A stretch of DNA of 32,131 nt from Geobacteraceae bacterium (GCA_023701365.1 JAMPXD010000016.1:1-32131), one strand, 5' to 3'; positions 1 through 7,616 are shown, counted from the stretch's first letter. Made by a program: numbers and translations. The notes: generated by a model not told the origin, from the sequence alone.

Positions 1-425
1 CTACAAGGGCTATGTCCGGCAGGAGTCCCTGGAAGGGGTTTCAATCCTCGCGCGCCCTCACGAGCGCGCGCTACGGCCATGCTGTGTCGCAACCTTGGCC
101 CCAGGCGGTTTCAATCCTCGCGCGCCCTCACGAGCGCGCGCTACCGTATTCTCCCCCACATTGAGATCATCCGTGATGTTTCAATCCTCGCGCGCCCTCA
201 CGAGCGCGCGCTACCGTTGACCAGCGTCTCCATCAGCTGGGTCGGCTCGTTTCAATCCTCGCGCGCCCTCACGAGCGCGCGCTACCGTATTCTCCCCCAC
301 ATTAAGATCGTCAGTAATGTTTCAATCCTCGCGCGCCCTCACGAGCGCGCGCTACCCTGGAGGCCGACATTCGGCGCCCCGGTGTAGGGTTTCAATCCTC
401 GCGCGCCCTCACGAGCGCGCGCTAC
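1..425 (-). CRISPR. Type I-C CRISPR array, six full 37-nt repeats, truncated by window edge
   Basis: Six identical 37-nt repeats start at 38, 108, 178, 249, 319 and 389. Bases 1-4 (ctac) are the tail of a seventh repeat, so the array continues to the left. Spacers are 5-37, 75-107, 145-177, 215-248, 286-318 and 356-388, of 33 or 34 nt. Read on the minus strand the repeat ends in GAGGATTGAAAC, the usual type I-C 3' end, so the array is transcribed leftward, in the same direction as the cas genes, and the newest spacer should be 356-388. The repeat holds a long GCGCGC-rich dyad that would form the hairpin recognised by Cas5c. The 37-nt length exceeds the roughly 32 nt usual for type I-C. Spacers 145-177 and 286-318 are near-duplicates. 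Confidence 0.98.
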
Positions 426-600
426 TGTCTCCCATTTTAGGTGACAGAATACAACTACTTAGCTATCCTTTTTTGCGAAACCATTATATTACAGCCAAAT
501 TAAACCGAAATATCCTCCCTCCTTTTTCAAAGATTTGAAAGAACAGCATCTTATCCATCCGCGAACCCCACCTGCTTTCCTTTATCGCACCAGGTTCGCG
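426..600 (-). promoter_or_regulatory. CRISPR leader with array promoter
   Basis: This 175-bp AT-rich stretch lies between the cas2 stop and the first repeat and has no coding sequence. On the minus strand it holds a perfect TATAAT (+ strand 483-488), with no good -35 but a weak TTTCGG 16 bp away. Transcription would start about 50 nt before the first repeat. Two dyads are visible: TTTCAAA-GA-TTTGAAA at 525-540, and CGCGAACC/GGTTCGCG at 560-567 and 593-600 directly after cas2. The first could be a protein-binding site for adaptation or transcription; the second could end the cas1-cas2 message. Both roles are inference. Confidence 0.75.
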
Positions 601-891
601 CTAAATTATCAGGGGCTCATCAAAGAACACTGTCCGGCTCTGGCCGTAAGTCTCCACATGATCGTCCCTCGGCTCGGTGAGCCGGTAAAGCCGCAAATTG
701 TCCTCTTCTTTGTTGATTTCTTTCAACAGTTTCCGACGCAGGTCCTCAAACTTCATTTCGTTCACCTGGCACTCGAAAACGGATTTCTGCACCCGCTGGC
801 CATAGTTCTTGCACACCTGCGCCACCCGTCTAAGCCTTCTGCGTCCGGGCTTAGTGTCGGTGCAAACGTCATAGGCAACGACAATCCACAT
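601..891 (-). CDS. cas2: CRISPR adaptation protein Cas2
   Basis: A 96-residue Cas2 of normal length. Cas2 forms the central dimer of the Cas1-Cas2 integrase, which inserts new spacers at the leader end of the array. The N-terminus shows the ferredoxin-like first strand with the conserved aspartate (VAYDV, Asp8). The start is set by a strong AGGAGGGG a few bases upstream that overlaps the cas1 stop, so the two genes are translationally linked. It is the last cas gene before the leader. The family and order match type I-C. Confidence 0.96.
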   Translation of the reverse strand: MWIVVAYDVCTDTKPGRRRLRRVAQVCKNYGQRVQKSVFECQVNEMKFEDLRRKLLKEINKEEDNLRLYRLTEPRDDHVETYGQSRTVFFDEPLII

Positions 892-900
892 AACCCCTCC

Positions 901-1935
901 TCATGAATACAAGACCGGCGTATACGCATCCAGGTCACCCCGCAGATGCCGGGCCAGAAGACGCGCCTGGACATGGGGCAGAAGACCGAACGGGACCTTT
1001 TCGTCCAATATCGGATGATGGAACTCATCCTGCTTCCGCTTTTGATATGCCACCACAACTTCCTTCCGCCCCGCGTCGTTCAGATAGGTCGCGCCGCCGG
1101 GCCTCACCTCGAAGCTCTTGCCGGTTATCTGCTTGCGGTTAATCAGGGTCAATGCAAGCCGGTCGGCCAGAACTGAGCGAAACTCCTCCATCAGATCGAG
1201 CCCCAGTGACGGCCTTCCCGGTCGCAACGCATGGAGAAAGCCCATCTGCGAATCGAGCCCCACCCCTTCCACCGCCGTGATGCAGTCGTTGAGGAGCATC
1301 GTATAGAGAAACGACAACAGCCCGTTCATCGGATCGAGCGGCGGCCGGCGGCTCCGCCCTTTCATGGTAAAAGTCTGCCGGTCCTCCTCTTTCACCATCC
1401 GGTCGAATACATTGAAATAAGCGTGGGCCGACTCTCCCTCAAGCCCCCGCACATAGTCGATGTCGGTGCTGTCCTTCAGGTGAAACAGCGCATCCGCAAG
1501 CACGTCGGCAGCCCTCTTCAACGCATCGATTTCCTCATGATCGTCCGTCTCCCGCGCCCCGCGCAGGAGGATCTGCCGCGAGTTCTTCACCTTGCCTGCG
1601 ACGATGTTCCGGGCAATCGCCGCCGCCCGTTCCTTGTCCCGCACCGCCTCATACTGGGCCTGGCGCAGCAGCACGTTGCCGCTGGTCTTCCCCACGATCC
1701 GGCACTTGAAGCGGCCGTTCCAGTCGAGGATCACCACCGCCCGGCCGTCGTCGGCGCAGCGCCCCATGATGAAGGGACTGAGCATGACATTGCCCACGGT
1801 GACAATCGCCCCCAGGTGGTGGAGCGGTACCTGCATCTGCACCTTGCCGTCGATCTCGACCTTCACCGTCTCGTGGTCAAGGCAGACGTAAGCCCCCTGG
1901 GTCATGACGTAGAGCGTGTTGAGAAGCTGTTTCAT
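901..1935 (-). CDS. cas1: CRISPR adaptation endonuclease/integrase Cas1
   Basis: A 344-residue type I-C Cas1, full length. It catalyses spacer integration. The metal site is visible: Glu166 in the RGLEGES motif, His235 in GFLHALRPG, and the acidic cluster LDLMEE at 246-251. GGGAGG lies upstream of the ATG. cas2 follows 9 bp after the stop. Unlike the usual cas4-cas1-cas2 arrangement, cas1 is cut off from cas4 by a toxin-antitoxin pair on the other strand. It therefore either needs its own promoter in 1936-2048 or relies on readthrough through antisense genes. Confidence 0.97.
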   Translation of the reverse strand: MKQLLNTLYVMTQGAYVCLDHETVKVEIDGKVQMQVPLHHLGAIVTVGNVMLSPFIMGRCADDGRAVVILDWNGRFKCRIVGKTSGNVLLRQAQYEAVRDKERAAAIARNIVAGKVKNSRQILLRGARETDDHEEIDALKRAADVLADALFHLKDSTDIDYVRGLEGESAHAYFNVFDRMVKEEDRQTFTMKGRSRRPPLDPMNGLLSFLYTMLLNDCITAVEGVGLDSQMGFLHALRPGRPSLGLDLMEEFRSVLADRLALTLINRKQITGKSFEVRPGGATYLNDAGRKEVVVAYQKRKQDEFHHPILDEKVPFGLLPHVQARLLARHLRGDLDAYTPVLYS

Positions 1936-2048
1936 ACGCTACCTCCCGAACAGGCAAATATTTGATGCTGTTCAAACGGTTGGAAAAATACGTCACATTC
2001 TGTTAAGATAAAATCGTTCTGAAAGAAAAAGCATTAAAGGAGCGCACG
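1936..2048 (+). promoter_or_regulatory. Divergent promoter region, cas1-cas2 (-) and toxin-antitoxin (+)
   Basis: On the plus strand TTGGAA (1980-1985), an 18-bp spacer and TAAGAT (2004-2009) preceded by TG make a plausible extended -10 promoter for the antitoxin gene. AAAGGAG lies just before its ATG. A small dyad TTTGA-N6-TCAAA near 1961-1976 could be an operator for autoregulation by the antitoxin. No convincing minus-strand promoter for cas1 stands out. Confidence 0.5.
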
Positions 2049-2303
2049 ATGAAAAGCGCATCAATAACCGTCAAGCTGCCGGAGCCAGTCAAAACCCGTC
2101 TGGACCGTCTCGCCAAGACCACCCACAGGAGTAGGTCATCCCTCGTCTCGTCCGCCGTTGAGGAGATGCTCTCCGTCGAGGAGTGGCAGATTCAAGGGAT
2201 CAAGGAAGCCATTCATGAAGCGGATTCCGGCAATCTTCTCGCCCACGAAGAGATCAAGCTGGAATGGGAGGCGCGTCGCCGTGCACATCAAGTGGGCAAG
2301 TAG
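2049..2303 (+). CDS. Ribbon-helix-helix antitoxin (CopG/ParD/RelB-like)
   Basis: An 84-residue protein. Residues 1-45 have the ribbon-helix-helix pattern of CopG/ParD antitoxins: a basic strand (KSASITVKLPEPV) followed by two helices with the SRSSLV turn. The acidic, amphipathic C-terminus would wrap the toxin. The gene starts after AAAGGAG and overlaps the toxin gene by 23 bp. Such antitoxins neutralise the partner toxin and repress their own promoter. It lies on the plus strand inside a minus-strand cas cassette, which points to insertion. The family (ParD versus RelB) cannot be fixed by eye. Confidence 0.88.
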   Translation: MKSASITVKLPEPVKTRLDRLAKTTHRSRSSLVSSAVEEMLSVEEWQIQGIKEAIHEADSGNLLAHEEIKLEWEARRRAHQVGK

Positions 2304-2565
2304 GGCGCGTCGTGACCTCTTCAGTGTCGAGGCTTACATTTCGCAGCACAACCCCACCGCAGCCGTAGAAACGGTCCTGACGATCATCGCCGCAGTAGAT
2401 TCCCTCCCGGCATTAGCCAACATGGGACGGCCCGGCAGAGTGCCGGACACGCGGGAACTCGTCATCCCCGGCCTCCCTTACATCGTCCCGTATCGCGTCA
2501 ACGACTCCACCGTTGTTATCCTCCGCGTTTACCACACCTCCCGCAAGTGGCCCGATCAGCTCTGA
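2281..2565 (+). CDS. RelE/ParE-family toxin
   Basis: A 94-residue protein if started at the GTG at 2281, which overlaps the antitoxin end and is preceded by GGAGG nine bases upstream. A longer ATG-started version would only extend into the antitoxin gene. The fold signature is typical of ParE/RelE: an N-terminal helix (ARRDLFSVEAYI), a central GRPGRVPDTRELVIPGLPYIVPYR strand region and a C-terminal RVYHTSRKWP strand. ParE members poison DNA gyrase and RelE members cleave mRNA on the ribosome; the terminal HTSRKWP is more ParE-like. It converges on cas4 with only 22 bp between the stops and no clear terminator there. Confidence 0.88.
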   Translation: MHIKWASRARRDLFSVEAYISQHNPTAAVETVLTIIAAVDSLPALANMGRPGRVPDTRELVIPGLPYIVPYRVNDSTVVILRVYHTSRKWPDQL

Positions 2566-2587
2566 CAAATCGATTCTTTCTCCTTTC

Positions 2588-3202
2588 TTAAACGACAAAC
2601 AGCTCCCGCGCCGCCTTGCGGCTTCGCCCCTTCTCACCTACCACATGGGGCAGGCACGACTCCTTCAACGAACAGTCCTTGCAGCGCTTGTCGTTCACTG
2701 GAGGAGGAACGTGATTGCCGGCAACCATTGCATGCACGGCGGCAACCACTTCCTCCAGATGCCCCCGCATGGCCTCGGTAAAGACAATCTCCTTGCGCTC
2801 CCGCGAGCCGTGCCAGTAGAGCGCCCCCTTCTCCACCTTCACCTGAAACATCTCCTCCAGACAGACCGCCTGGGCGAGGAGCTGCAACACCTCGGGGTGC
2901 CCGGCCCGGTGACGGCCCGACTTGTACTCCACCGGATAAGGGACATCGCCGTGGAACTCCACCATGTCGGCCTTGCCGACCAGGTTCAGGCGCCGCGACC
3001 AGATCGGCAAGGCCCGCTCATAGCGGACACCGGCGAGCGCGTGGGACGATTCCACGTCCACGTTTTCATGCACGTCGCGGCCGCGCATGGTGTAGAGGTT
3101 TTCGTGGAAGGTCTGCTCCACGTGGATCAGGGCGCACTGGCGCGGGCAGTAGCTGTAATGCTCCAGGGCGGAGATCATGATGGGGTCGGCTGTGTCAGGC
3201 AT
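2588..3202 (-). CDS. cas4: CRISPR adaptation nuclease Cas4
   Basis: A 204-residue Cas4 (Dna2/RecB nuclease fold with an iron-sulfur cluster). It trims prespacers and selects the PAM together with Cas1-Cas2. Cluster cysteines are visible at the N-terminus (Cys19, Cys23 in YCPRQC) and C-terminus (Cys174, Cys177, Cys183 in CKDCSLKESC). The nuclease core shows GKADMVEF (Asp79) and PVEYKSG (Glu92, Lys94). The ATG at 3202 has GGGGAGG upstream, inside the end of the RhuM gene, whose stop codon overlaps the cas4 start by 8 bp. This makes the two genes translationally coupled. Confidence 0.96.
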   Translation of the reverse strand: MPDTADPIMISALEHYSYCPRQCALIHVEQTFHENLYTMRGRDVHENVDVESSHALAGVRYERALPIWSRRLNLVGKADMVEFHGDVPYPVEYKSGRHRAGHPEVLQLLAQAVCLEEMFQVKVEKGALYWHGSRERKEIVFTEAMRGHLEEVVAAVHAMVAGNHVPPPVNDKRCKDCSLKESCLPHVVGEKGRSRKAARELFVV

Positions 3203-4232
3203 TGGGCTTACCTCCCCGTTTACCGGCCGATTCGATTGCTTTTACCGCCTCCAGAAAATCCCGCTCCGCTCGGGACGGCTCTTTCAGCTGGTCCTGGCGA
3301 TACCGCTCATACTCGGCATGCGCCTTTTGCAGCGCCTCGTCATGGCTGATCCTGCCGGGATGGTTCAGGATCTCCCTACCGCTGAGTTTCAGAAAATCGT
3401 CAAGCTTGGCGATCCAGTCGTGCATGTACATAGGCTTGCGGGAGATGGCCTGCAACTCGGCAAAATCGAGATAGAAGTTCACTATCCGGTTGAGGACCTC
3501 CAATTCCTGCTCGTTCAGGTAGTTCTTGGCGACCTCGACATCGCTCTTCCTCGGCGTGTCGCCCATCCAGGCGGTCATCCCCATGTGTGGCTTGCCGGCA
3601 TCGGCGCGGCTGTGGATGATCTCGGCGGCGGTCTGGCCGTGGGCGGCCCAGTGCATCTTGTTCTGCAGGGCAGCAAAGAACTGCCGGGAAACATCGGTAT
3701 TCGGGTCGTAGTCGATACTGGTGGCGTAAATATCCAACACCTTGCGCCAGAAGACCTTTTCCGACGAGCGGATGTCACGGATGCGGGCCAGCAGCTCGTC
3801 GAAGTAGTTGCCGCCGCCCGCCTGCTTCAGCCGCTCATCATCCATGGCAAAGCCTTTGATGATGTACTCCCGCAGCCGCTGGGTGGCCCAGATGCGGAAC
3901 TGGGTGCCGCGATGGGATTTAACCCGGTAGCCGACTGAGATGATGACGTCGAGGTTGTAATGGTCAACCTGGTATGTCTTTCCGTCCGCGGCAGTTGTTG
4001 CATAATTTGCAACAACTGCCTCACGGCGCAACTCACCTTCGTCGAAGATGTTCCGGATATGCTTTGAAATGACCGACTTGTCTCTTTGAAACAGATCAAC
4101 CATCTGGTTAAGTGAAAGCCAAACGGACTCACCCTTAAACCTGGCCTCAATCCTGGTTTTACCATCCTCGGTTTGGTAGAGGAGGAAGTCGCCGGACTTA
4201 GCAGGATCGTTCTTTTGTGTTCTGGTGGTCAT
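3195..4232 (-). CDS. RhuM-family protein embedded in the cas operon
   Basis: A 345-residue full-length RhuM (virulence-associated) family protein. Typical features are the N-terminal LYQTEDGKTRIEARFKGESVWLSLNQMVDLF, then the KSVISKHIRNIFDEGEL helix-turn-helix-like segment, and YNLDVIISVGYRVKSHRGTQFRIWATQRL at about 93-121. The family is widespread near restriction and mobile genes; its biochemical role is not established. It lies 22 bp after cas7c and overlaps cas4 by 8 bp, with its own CGGAG site, so it is a true member of the cas transcript rather than a loose insertion. It is not part of the standard I-C gene set. A defence, toxin or regulatory role is inference. Confidence 0.93.
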   Translation of the reverse strand: MTTRTQKNDPAKSGDFLLYQTEDGKTRIEARFKGESVWLSLNQMVDLFQRDKSVISKHIRNIFDEGELRREAVVANYATTAADGKTYQVDHYNLDVIISVGYRVKSHRGTQFRIWATQRLREYIIKGFAMDDERLKQAGGGNYFDELLARIRDIRSSEKVFWRKVLDIYATSIDYDPNTDVSRQFFAALQNKMHWAAHGQTAAEIIHSRADAGKPHMGMTAWMGDTPRKSDVEVAKNYLNEQELEVLNRIVNFYLDFAELQAISRKPMYMHDWIAKLDDFLKLSGREILNHPGRISHDEALQKAHAEYERYRQDQLKEPSRAERDFLEAVKAIESAGKRGGKPNA

Positions 4233-4254
4233 GGGTGGCTCCGGGGTCTGACAA

Positions 4255-5172
4255 TTAAACCAATCGAGTAAGAGTTACCCCGGGGAAGCCTAGAGCTTCA
4301 AGAGAACCAGAATCAGGTGCCTGCATTTTATCTTTATACTCTGAAAAACTGCGGGGGGAATTATTGAGCTGCGGGACATCTACAAGCTCTAGGAGTTTAT
4401 TCGCCGGAGCATTTCCATATGGGCACTCATGGCTGAAGATATAAACCCCACGACTGGCCATCATCCCACGGCTAGCAGAACGGTCTATGTCCCACATGTT
4501 TTGCAACGCAGCCCAGAAGATCTTCAAGTCCTCACTGGTCACGCCTGTATCCTTTGCAAAGCCTGGTGTAAAGAATCCATAAGACTTATAAAGACCATAA
4601 GGGAGCAACGCCTTGCGACCCATTTCCGTTGTTTTGCCTCCGGTTTCACCTTCACCCTCGACTGCCTTGGTATCCTCCGGCTTAGTTACCGCAACGCGGG
4701 TAATGGACACGTCCATTGGAATAATCTGGTCAATTGAGCGAGCAAAGGTTATTTGGAGCGGCCCGCGAACCTGACCACAGTTTACCTCGGTTGTCATTAC
4801 GGCTCCGAACATACGGATGTCATAGAAGTTTTTACACATCCACTTGCGGGCCGCGTCAACATCTTCCCGCTTCTGTTTCGTACCCGTCGATTTCATGCCT
4901 TCAGCATCGTATGCCCGTTTATGCATGTCATTCAGGGCAACCCCCTTGTTCTGGACGTAAATCTTCATGGTCTCCTGGTCGCCGCTCATAGCATCCACAT
5001 AGTTGCGCACTTTACGTTTCAGACAGACATCAGTGACTAGGCCTTGCATGGTTTCCGGATCAACGCGAGGCAAATTGCCGGCATCAGGATCGCCGTTAGG
5101 GTTACCATCGGCTACATCGAATAGAAGAACAAAATCATGGCGCTTGGTTACATCGTTAATAATGGAATTCAT
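4255..5172 (-). CDS. cas7c: Cascade backbone subunit Cas7c (Csd2)
   Basis: A 305-residue Csd2/Cas7 protein, which polymerises along the crRNA to form the Cascade backbone. The N-terminal RHDFVLLFDVADGNPNGDPD motif is diagnostic, followed by the DVCLKRKVRNY helix. I place the start at the second ATG (5172), because GGAGG lies eight bases before it. An upstream ATG at 5187 would add MEDTN but would put that ribosome-binding site inside the gene. cas8c ends 8 bp before the 5187 ATG. The usual cas4 neighbour is replaced by RhuM. Confidence 0.96.
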   Translation of the reverse strand: MNSIINDVTKRHDFVLLFDVADGNPNGDPDAGNLPRVDPETMQGLVTDVCLKRKVRNYVDAMSGDQETMKIYVQNKGVALNDMHKRAYDAEGMKSTGTKQKREDVDAARKWMCKNFYDIRMFGAVMTTEVNCGQVRGPLQITFARSIDQIIPMDVSITRVAVTKPEDTKAVEGEGETGGKTTEMGRKALLPYGLYKSYGFFTPGFAKDTGVTSEDLKIFWAALQNMWDIDRSASRGMMASRGVYIFSHECPYGNAPANKLLELVDVPQLNNSPRSFSEYKDKMQAPDSGSLEALGFPGVTLTRLV

Positions 5173-5195
5173 GTTGGTATCCTCCATAGAAGTTA

Positions 5196-5600
5196 TTATT
5201 TGGGATCAGTTGATTCTTTTGCCTTTGCCAGTTTACGTGCTGCAATATCAGCGCTGTCCTGTGCCCGCTGGTGATAATAACCAAGAGCAAACATCCCTTG
5301 CTGCTTGAGGGTTAATGTTGAAGGATACGATGTCAACCCGCTCTGCACCTCCTCTAGTTTTAGCTGCAAGGCTTTGTAGGCGCCTTCATTGTTCTTGCGC
5401 AGTTTCTCCAGATGGGCCTGGGCGCCGCGCAGTAAGGTGCCGAAAACCGAAGCCGGAGCGCTGGACGCCGCACCATAAAAACGCCCGACAATGGTTGTGT
5501 TTGTTTTGTTGAGCGCCGAAAACTGGATTGATTCCAACACCCTCAACAAACGGCCGCACAAATACTCTGGTTCACGGTTTGTCAGCTCAAGCTGTTCCAT
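5196..5600 (-). CDS. cas11c: Small subunit Cas11c from an internal start in cas8c
   Basis: In type I-C systems the small Cascade subunit is translated from within cas8c. Here codon 446 of cas8c is an ATG (5600) preceded by AAAGGAGGG (5605-5613) with five bases between, as strong a ribosome-binding site as any in the operon. The product would be 134 residues, beginning MEQLELTNREPEYLCGRLL and mostly helical, which matches the expected size and position. No proteomic evidence is available from sequence, but motif strength and family precedent agree. Confidence 0.82.
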   Translation of the reverse strand: MEQLELTNREPEYLCGRLLRVLESIQFSALNKTNTTIVGRFYGAASSAPASVFGTLLRGAQAHLEKLRKNNEGAYKALQLKLEEVQSGLTSYPSTLTLKQQGMFALGYYHQRAQDSADIAARKLAKAKESTDPK

Positions 5601-6935
5601 GTATCCCTCCTTTATTTTTGTTTCAGGTTCTGTTGATAGCAACACCATCTTGATCAGCGCGGCATGACTTTTCCTTACCCCTTGCTCCGCTTTTGTTCTC
5701 TTGACTGCCTGAAAAAGAAGCCACATGGGCAAAGTTGTACGTTCACCCTCAAGTGCGCATTTCAGGAGCAAACGCGGCACATTGGGAGTCAGTTTTTCCA
5801 TGTCCGGCTTTTCCTTTTTCAAGGGGACGGTTGCGGCGGCAAGACGGGAGATGCCAAGCGGTTTGGGGGGCTCACCATTAGCCTCCACAATCCGCTGCAG
5901 GGCGAAGTAGTGGGCAAGGTTTCGCTTAACACCGGCAACCGTTGTTTCCAGCCAGTCGCGTACCGCCACGCGGGCACCGCTGGCAGAAAAGGCAGATGCA
6001 TAGAACTTTGTAGTATCCAGGTCTGTTGCCGCCTCTTTCCCACTAAATGCAGATGCAATGAGTTGCTGGACATCAGTTGGGTCTGGGTTCGAAAGTAGAG
6101 TTGCTATAGAAAAGCCATTATCTTCTTTAGTCCAAAAAATATAGACCAATGATCCAACGGTAAGATGGGTGGATTCTCCCTCAAGCAGATTGTTTGCGGC
6201 CTTGCTGAATCTCTCGCCGCAATCAGCACAAGTAGGAGCAATCAGTGATTCTTCAAGACCGTAAGAGGTGAATGCCGCTGAATTTGCCGAAATGAGCGCA
6301 TTCCCGGCGGTCTGTCCATTGGGAATCCGTTTGATTTTGAAGGGCAGACGGCGAACGGCTGGCTTCATTTCGCCACAGATAAGACACATCATTACATCGG
6401 CAGCATCCTTACCACCATCGGCGATTTCTTCTGTTTCGGCACCGGTATAAACCGCCCAGAACCTTTGAACATTTGGCAAATCTGTGGGGAAAATATTATT
6501 GACGCGGAAAGTAACATTATGGGAAGGATCAAAATCCTCTGGCATTTCAGTAGTTAGATGCGCTGCCTTCTCATAAAAGTTCAGGACAGCCTGAATTGTC
6601 GGCTCTGAGGTAGATAGTAGCGCATGCGAAATTAACTCGACAAAGGCATTATTGCGTTTATTCACATTCACTCGATCAGATTCGTCACGAGCTTTCCCTA
6701 GAACATACTCTCCGTTGTCCGCCAACAACTTCGATTTAACTCCTGCAGAGCGCCCGATATGAGGAACCAGAAATTCCTTACCCCTGTCATTCTTCTTGCC
6801 GCTTGTGGTTGCAGTAATCCCTTGGAAATTGCCATCATGGTCAAGTTCGATAATCCATTTAACTGCCGTCTTGCCATACATGGCTGGCGTAGAATCAATC
6901 CGGGTGGAATATTCTCGCAATCGTTGTAGAAGCAT
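5196..6935 (-). CDS. cas8c: Cascade large subunit Cas8c (Csd1)
   Basis: A 579-residue Csd1/Cas8c, the PAM-reading large subunit of type I-C Cascade. A four-cysteine zinc-binding pattern is present: CLIC at 184-187 and CADC at 236-239. The C-terminal third (NREPEYLCGRLLRVLESIQ onward) is the helical part that also serves as the small subunit Cas11c. GGGAGGG lies seven bases before the ATG, and the cas5c stop is 2 bp upstream. Length and gene order are normal for the family. Confidence 0.96.
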   Translation of the reverse strand: MLLQRLREYSTRIDSTPAMYGKTAVKWIIELDHDGNFQGITATTSGKKNDRGKEFLVPHIGRSAGVKSKLLADNGEYVLGKARDESDRVNVNKRNNAFVELISHALLSTSEPTIQAVLNFYEKAAHLTTEMPEDFDPSHNVTFRVNNIFPTDLPNVQRFWAVYTGAETEEIADGGKDAADVMMCLICGEMKPAVRRLPFKIKRIPNGQTAGNALISANSAAFTSYGLEESLIAPTCADCGERFSKAANNLLEGESTHLTVGSLVYIFWTKEDNGFSIATLLSNPDPTDVQQLIASAFSGKEAATDLDTTKFYASAFSASGARVAVRDWLETTVAGVKRNLAHYFALQRIVEANGEPPKPLGISRLAAATVPLKKEKPDMEKLTPNVPRLLLKCALEGERTTLPMWLLFQAVKRTKAEQGVRKSHAALIKMVLLSTEPETKIKEGYMEQLELTNREPEYLCGRLLRVLESIQFSALNKTNTTIVGRFYGAASSAPASVFGTLLRGAQAHLEKLRKNNEGAYKALQLKLEEVQSGLTSYPSTLTLKQQGMFALGYYHQRAQDSADIAARKLAKAKESTDPK

Positions 6936-6937
6936 CG

Positions 6938-7591
6938 CTATCCCTCCCGCATATAAAGGTCAGGCTTAACACGCAAAACTCCACAGTCCAGGCCAGCATG
7001 AAAGAATACCGGTTTGCCTCGGCCAGAGCGATCTTTTGCATAATCCAGATCGAACAGCATCAAGCCCAGATCATCGGTCAGGTCAATCGGCTGTTCGCTG
7101 CCGTCCGGTTCAGCGAAGAATGCCGTAAACTCACGACATCCAAGATATGGGGCATGATAGAACTTTCCTTGTCCGACCCGGCGTCGAAACTGGTCGCGGT
7201 ATTTGGGTTCCGGTTCGGTCGCATGGGGCTGAAGAGCAACATCGGCCTTGATGATGTAGGCGACATCGCGCAACGCCAGGGTGTGCCGTTGCGCCCGGTC
7301 TTCCTCGGCGAAATAACCTCCTCCGCGCTCCATCCACCCTTTCGCAGTTGAGACGACCGCTTTGCTGTTCACCTCATTGCGCAAGATCGAAAAGTGGCGA
7401 ATTGGATTAAGTACCTGAATCTCCCTTATCAGCCATGAGAACTCCGGCTTCCAGAAGATCGCCTCCAACACACCACGAGCAGCGGATGGGGTCATGACCG
7501 GATAGCTGACTCTTTCCGCTTTCATCTCGGGACGGGTAAAGCAGGCAAACTCTCCCCAGACCTTTACTTCCAACGGTGGTCCTGTCTGCAT
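6938..7591 (-). CDS. cas5c: Cas5c (Csd5), crRNA-processing endonuclease
   Basis: A 217-residue Cas5c. In type I-C there is no Cas6; Cas5c cuts the repeat at the base of its hairpin, leaving an 11-nt 5' handle, and caps the Cascade. The start KVWGEFACFTRPEMKAERVSYPVMTPSAARGVLEAI is diagnostic of the family. I use the ATG at 7591 because AGGAGG precedes it. A longer reading frame back to 7663 would overlap cas3 and starts with non-family residues. cas3 ends 25 bp upstream and cas8c begins 2 bp downstream. Confidence 0.95.
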   Translation of the reverse strand: MQTGPPLEVKVWGEFACFTRPEMKAERVSYPVMTPSAARGVLEAIFWKPEFSWLIREIQVLNPIRHFSILRNEVNSKAVVSTAKGWMERGGGYFAEEDRAQRHTLALRDVAYIIKADVALQPHATEPEPKYRDQFRRRVGQGKFYHAPYLGCREFTAFFAEPDGSEQPIDLTDDLGLMLFDLDYAKDRSGRGKPVFFHAGLDCGVLRVKPDLYMREG

Positions 7592-7616
7592 GGTTCCTCC
7601 TTTCTGCGTAATAACA

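Noticed and set aside
79-538. Open frames across the CRISPR array
   Set aside because: They are translations of repeats (QSSRALTSARY recurring) with no ribosome-binding site.
1936-2048. Second target of the crRNA-like guide at the toxin-antitoxin promoter
   Set aside because: Only a 7-nt match outside the seed was found, so there is no support for a guide-guarded toxin.
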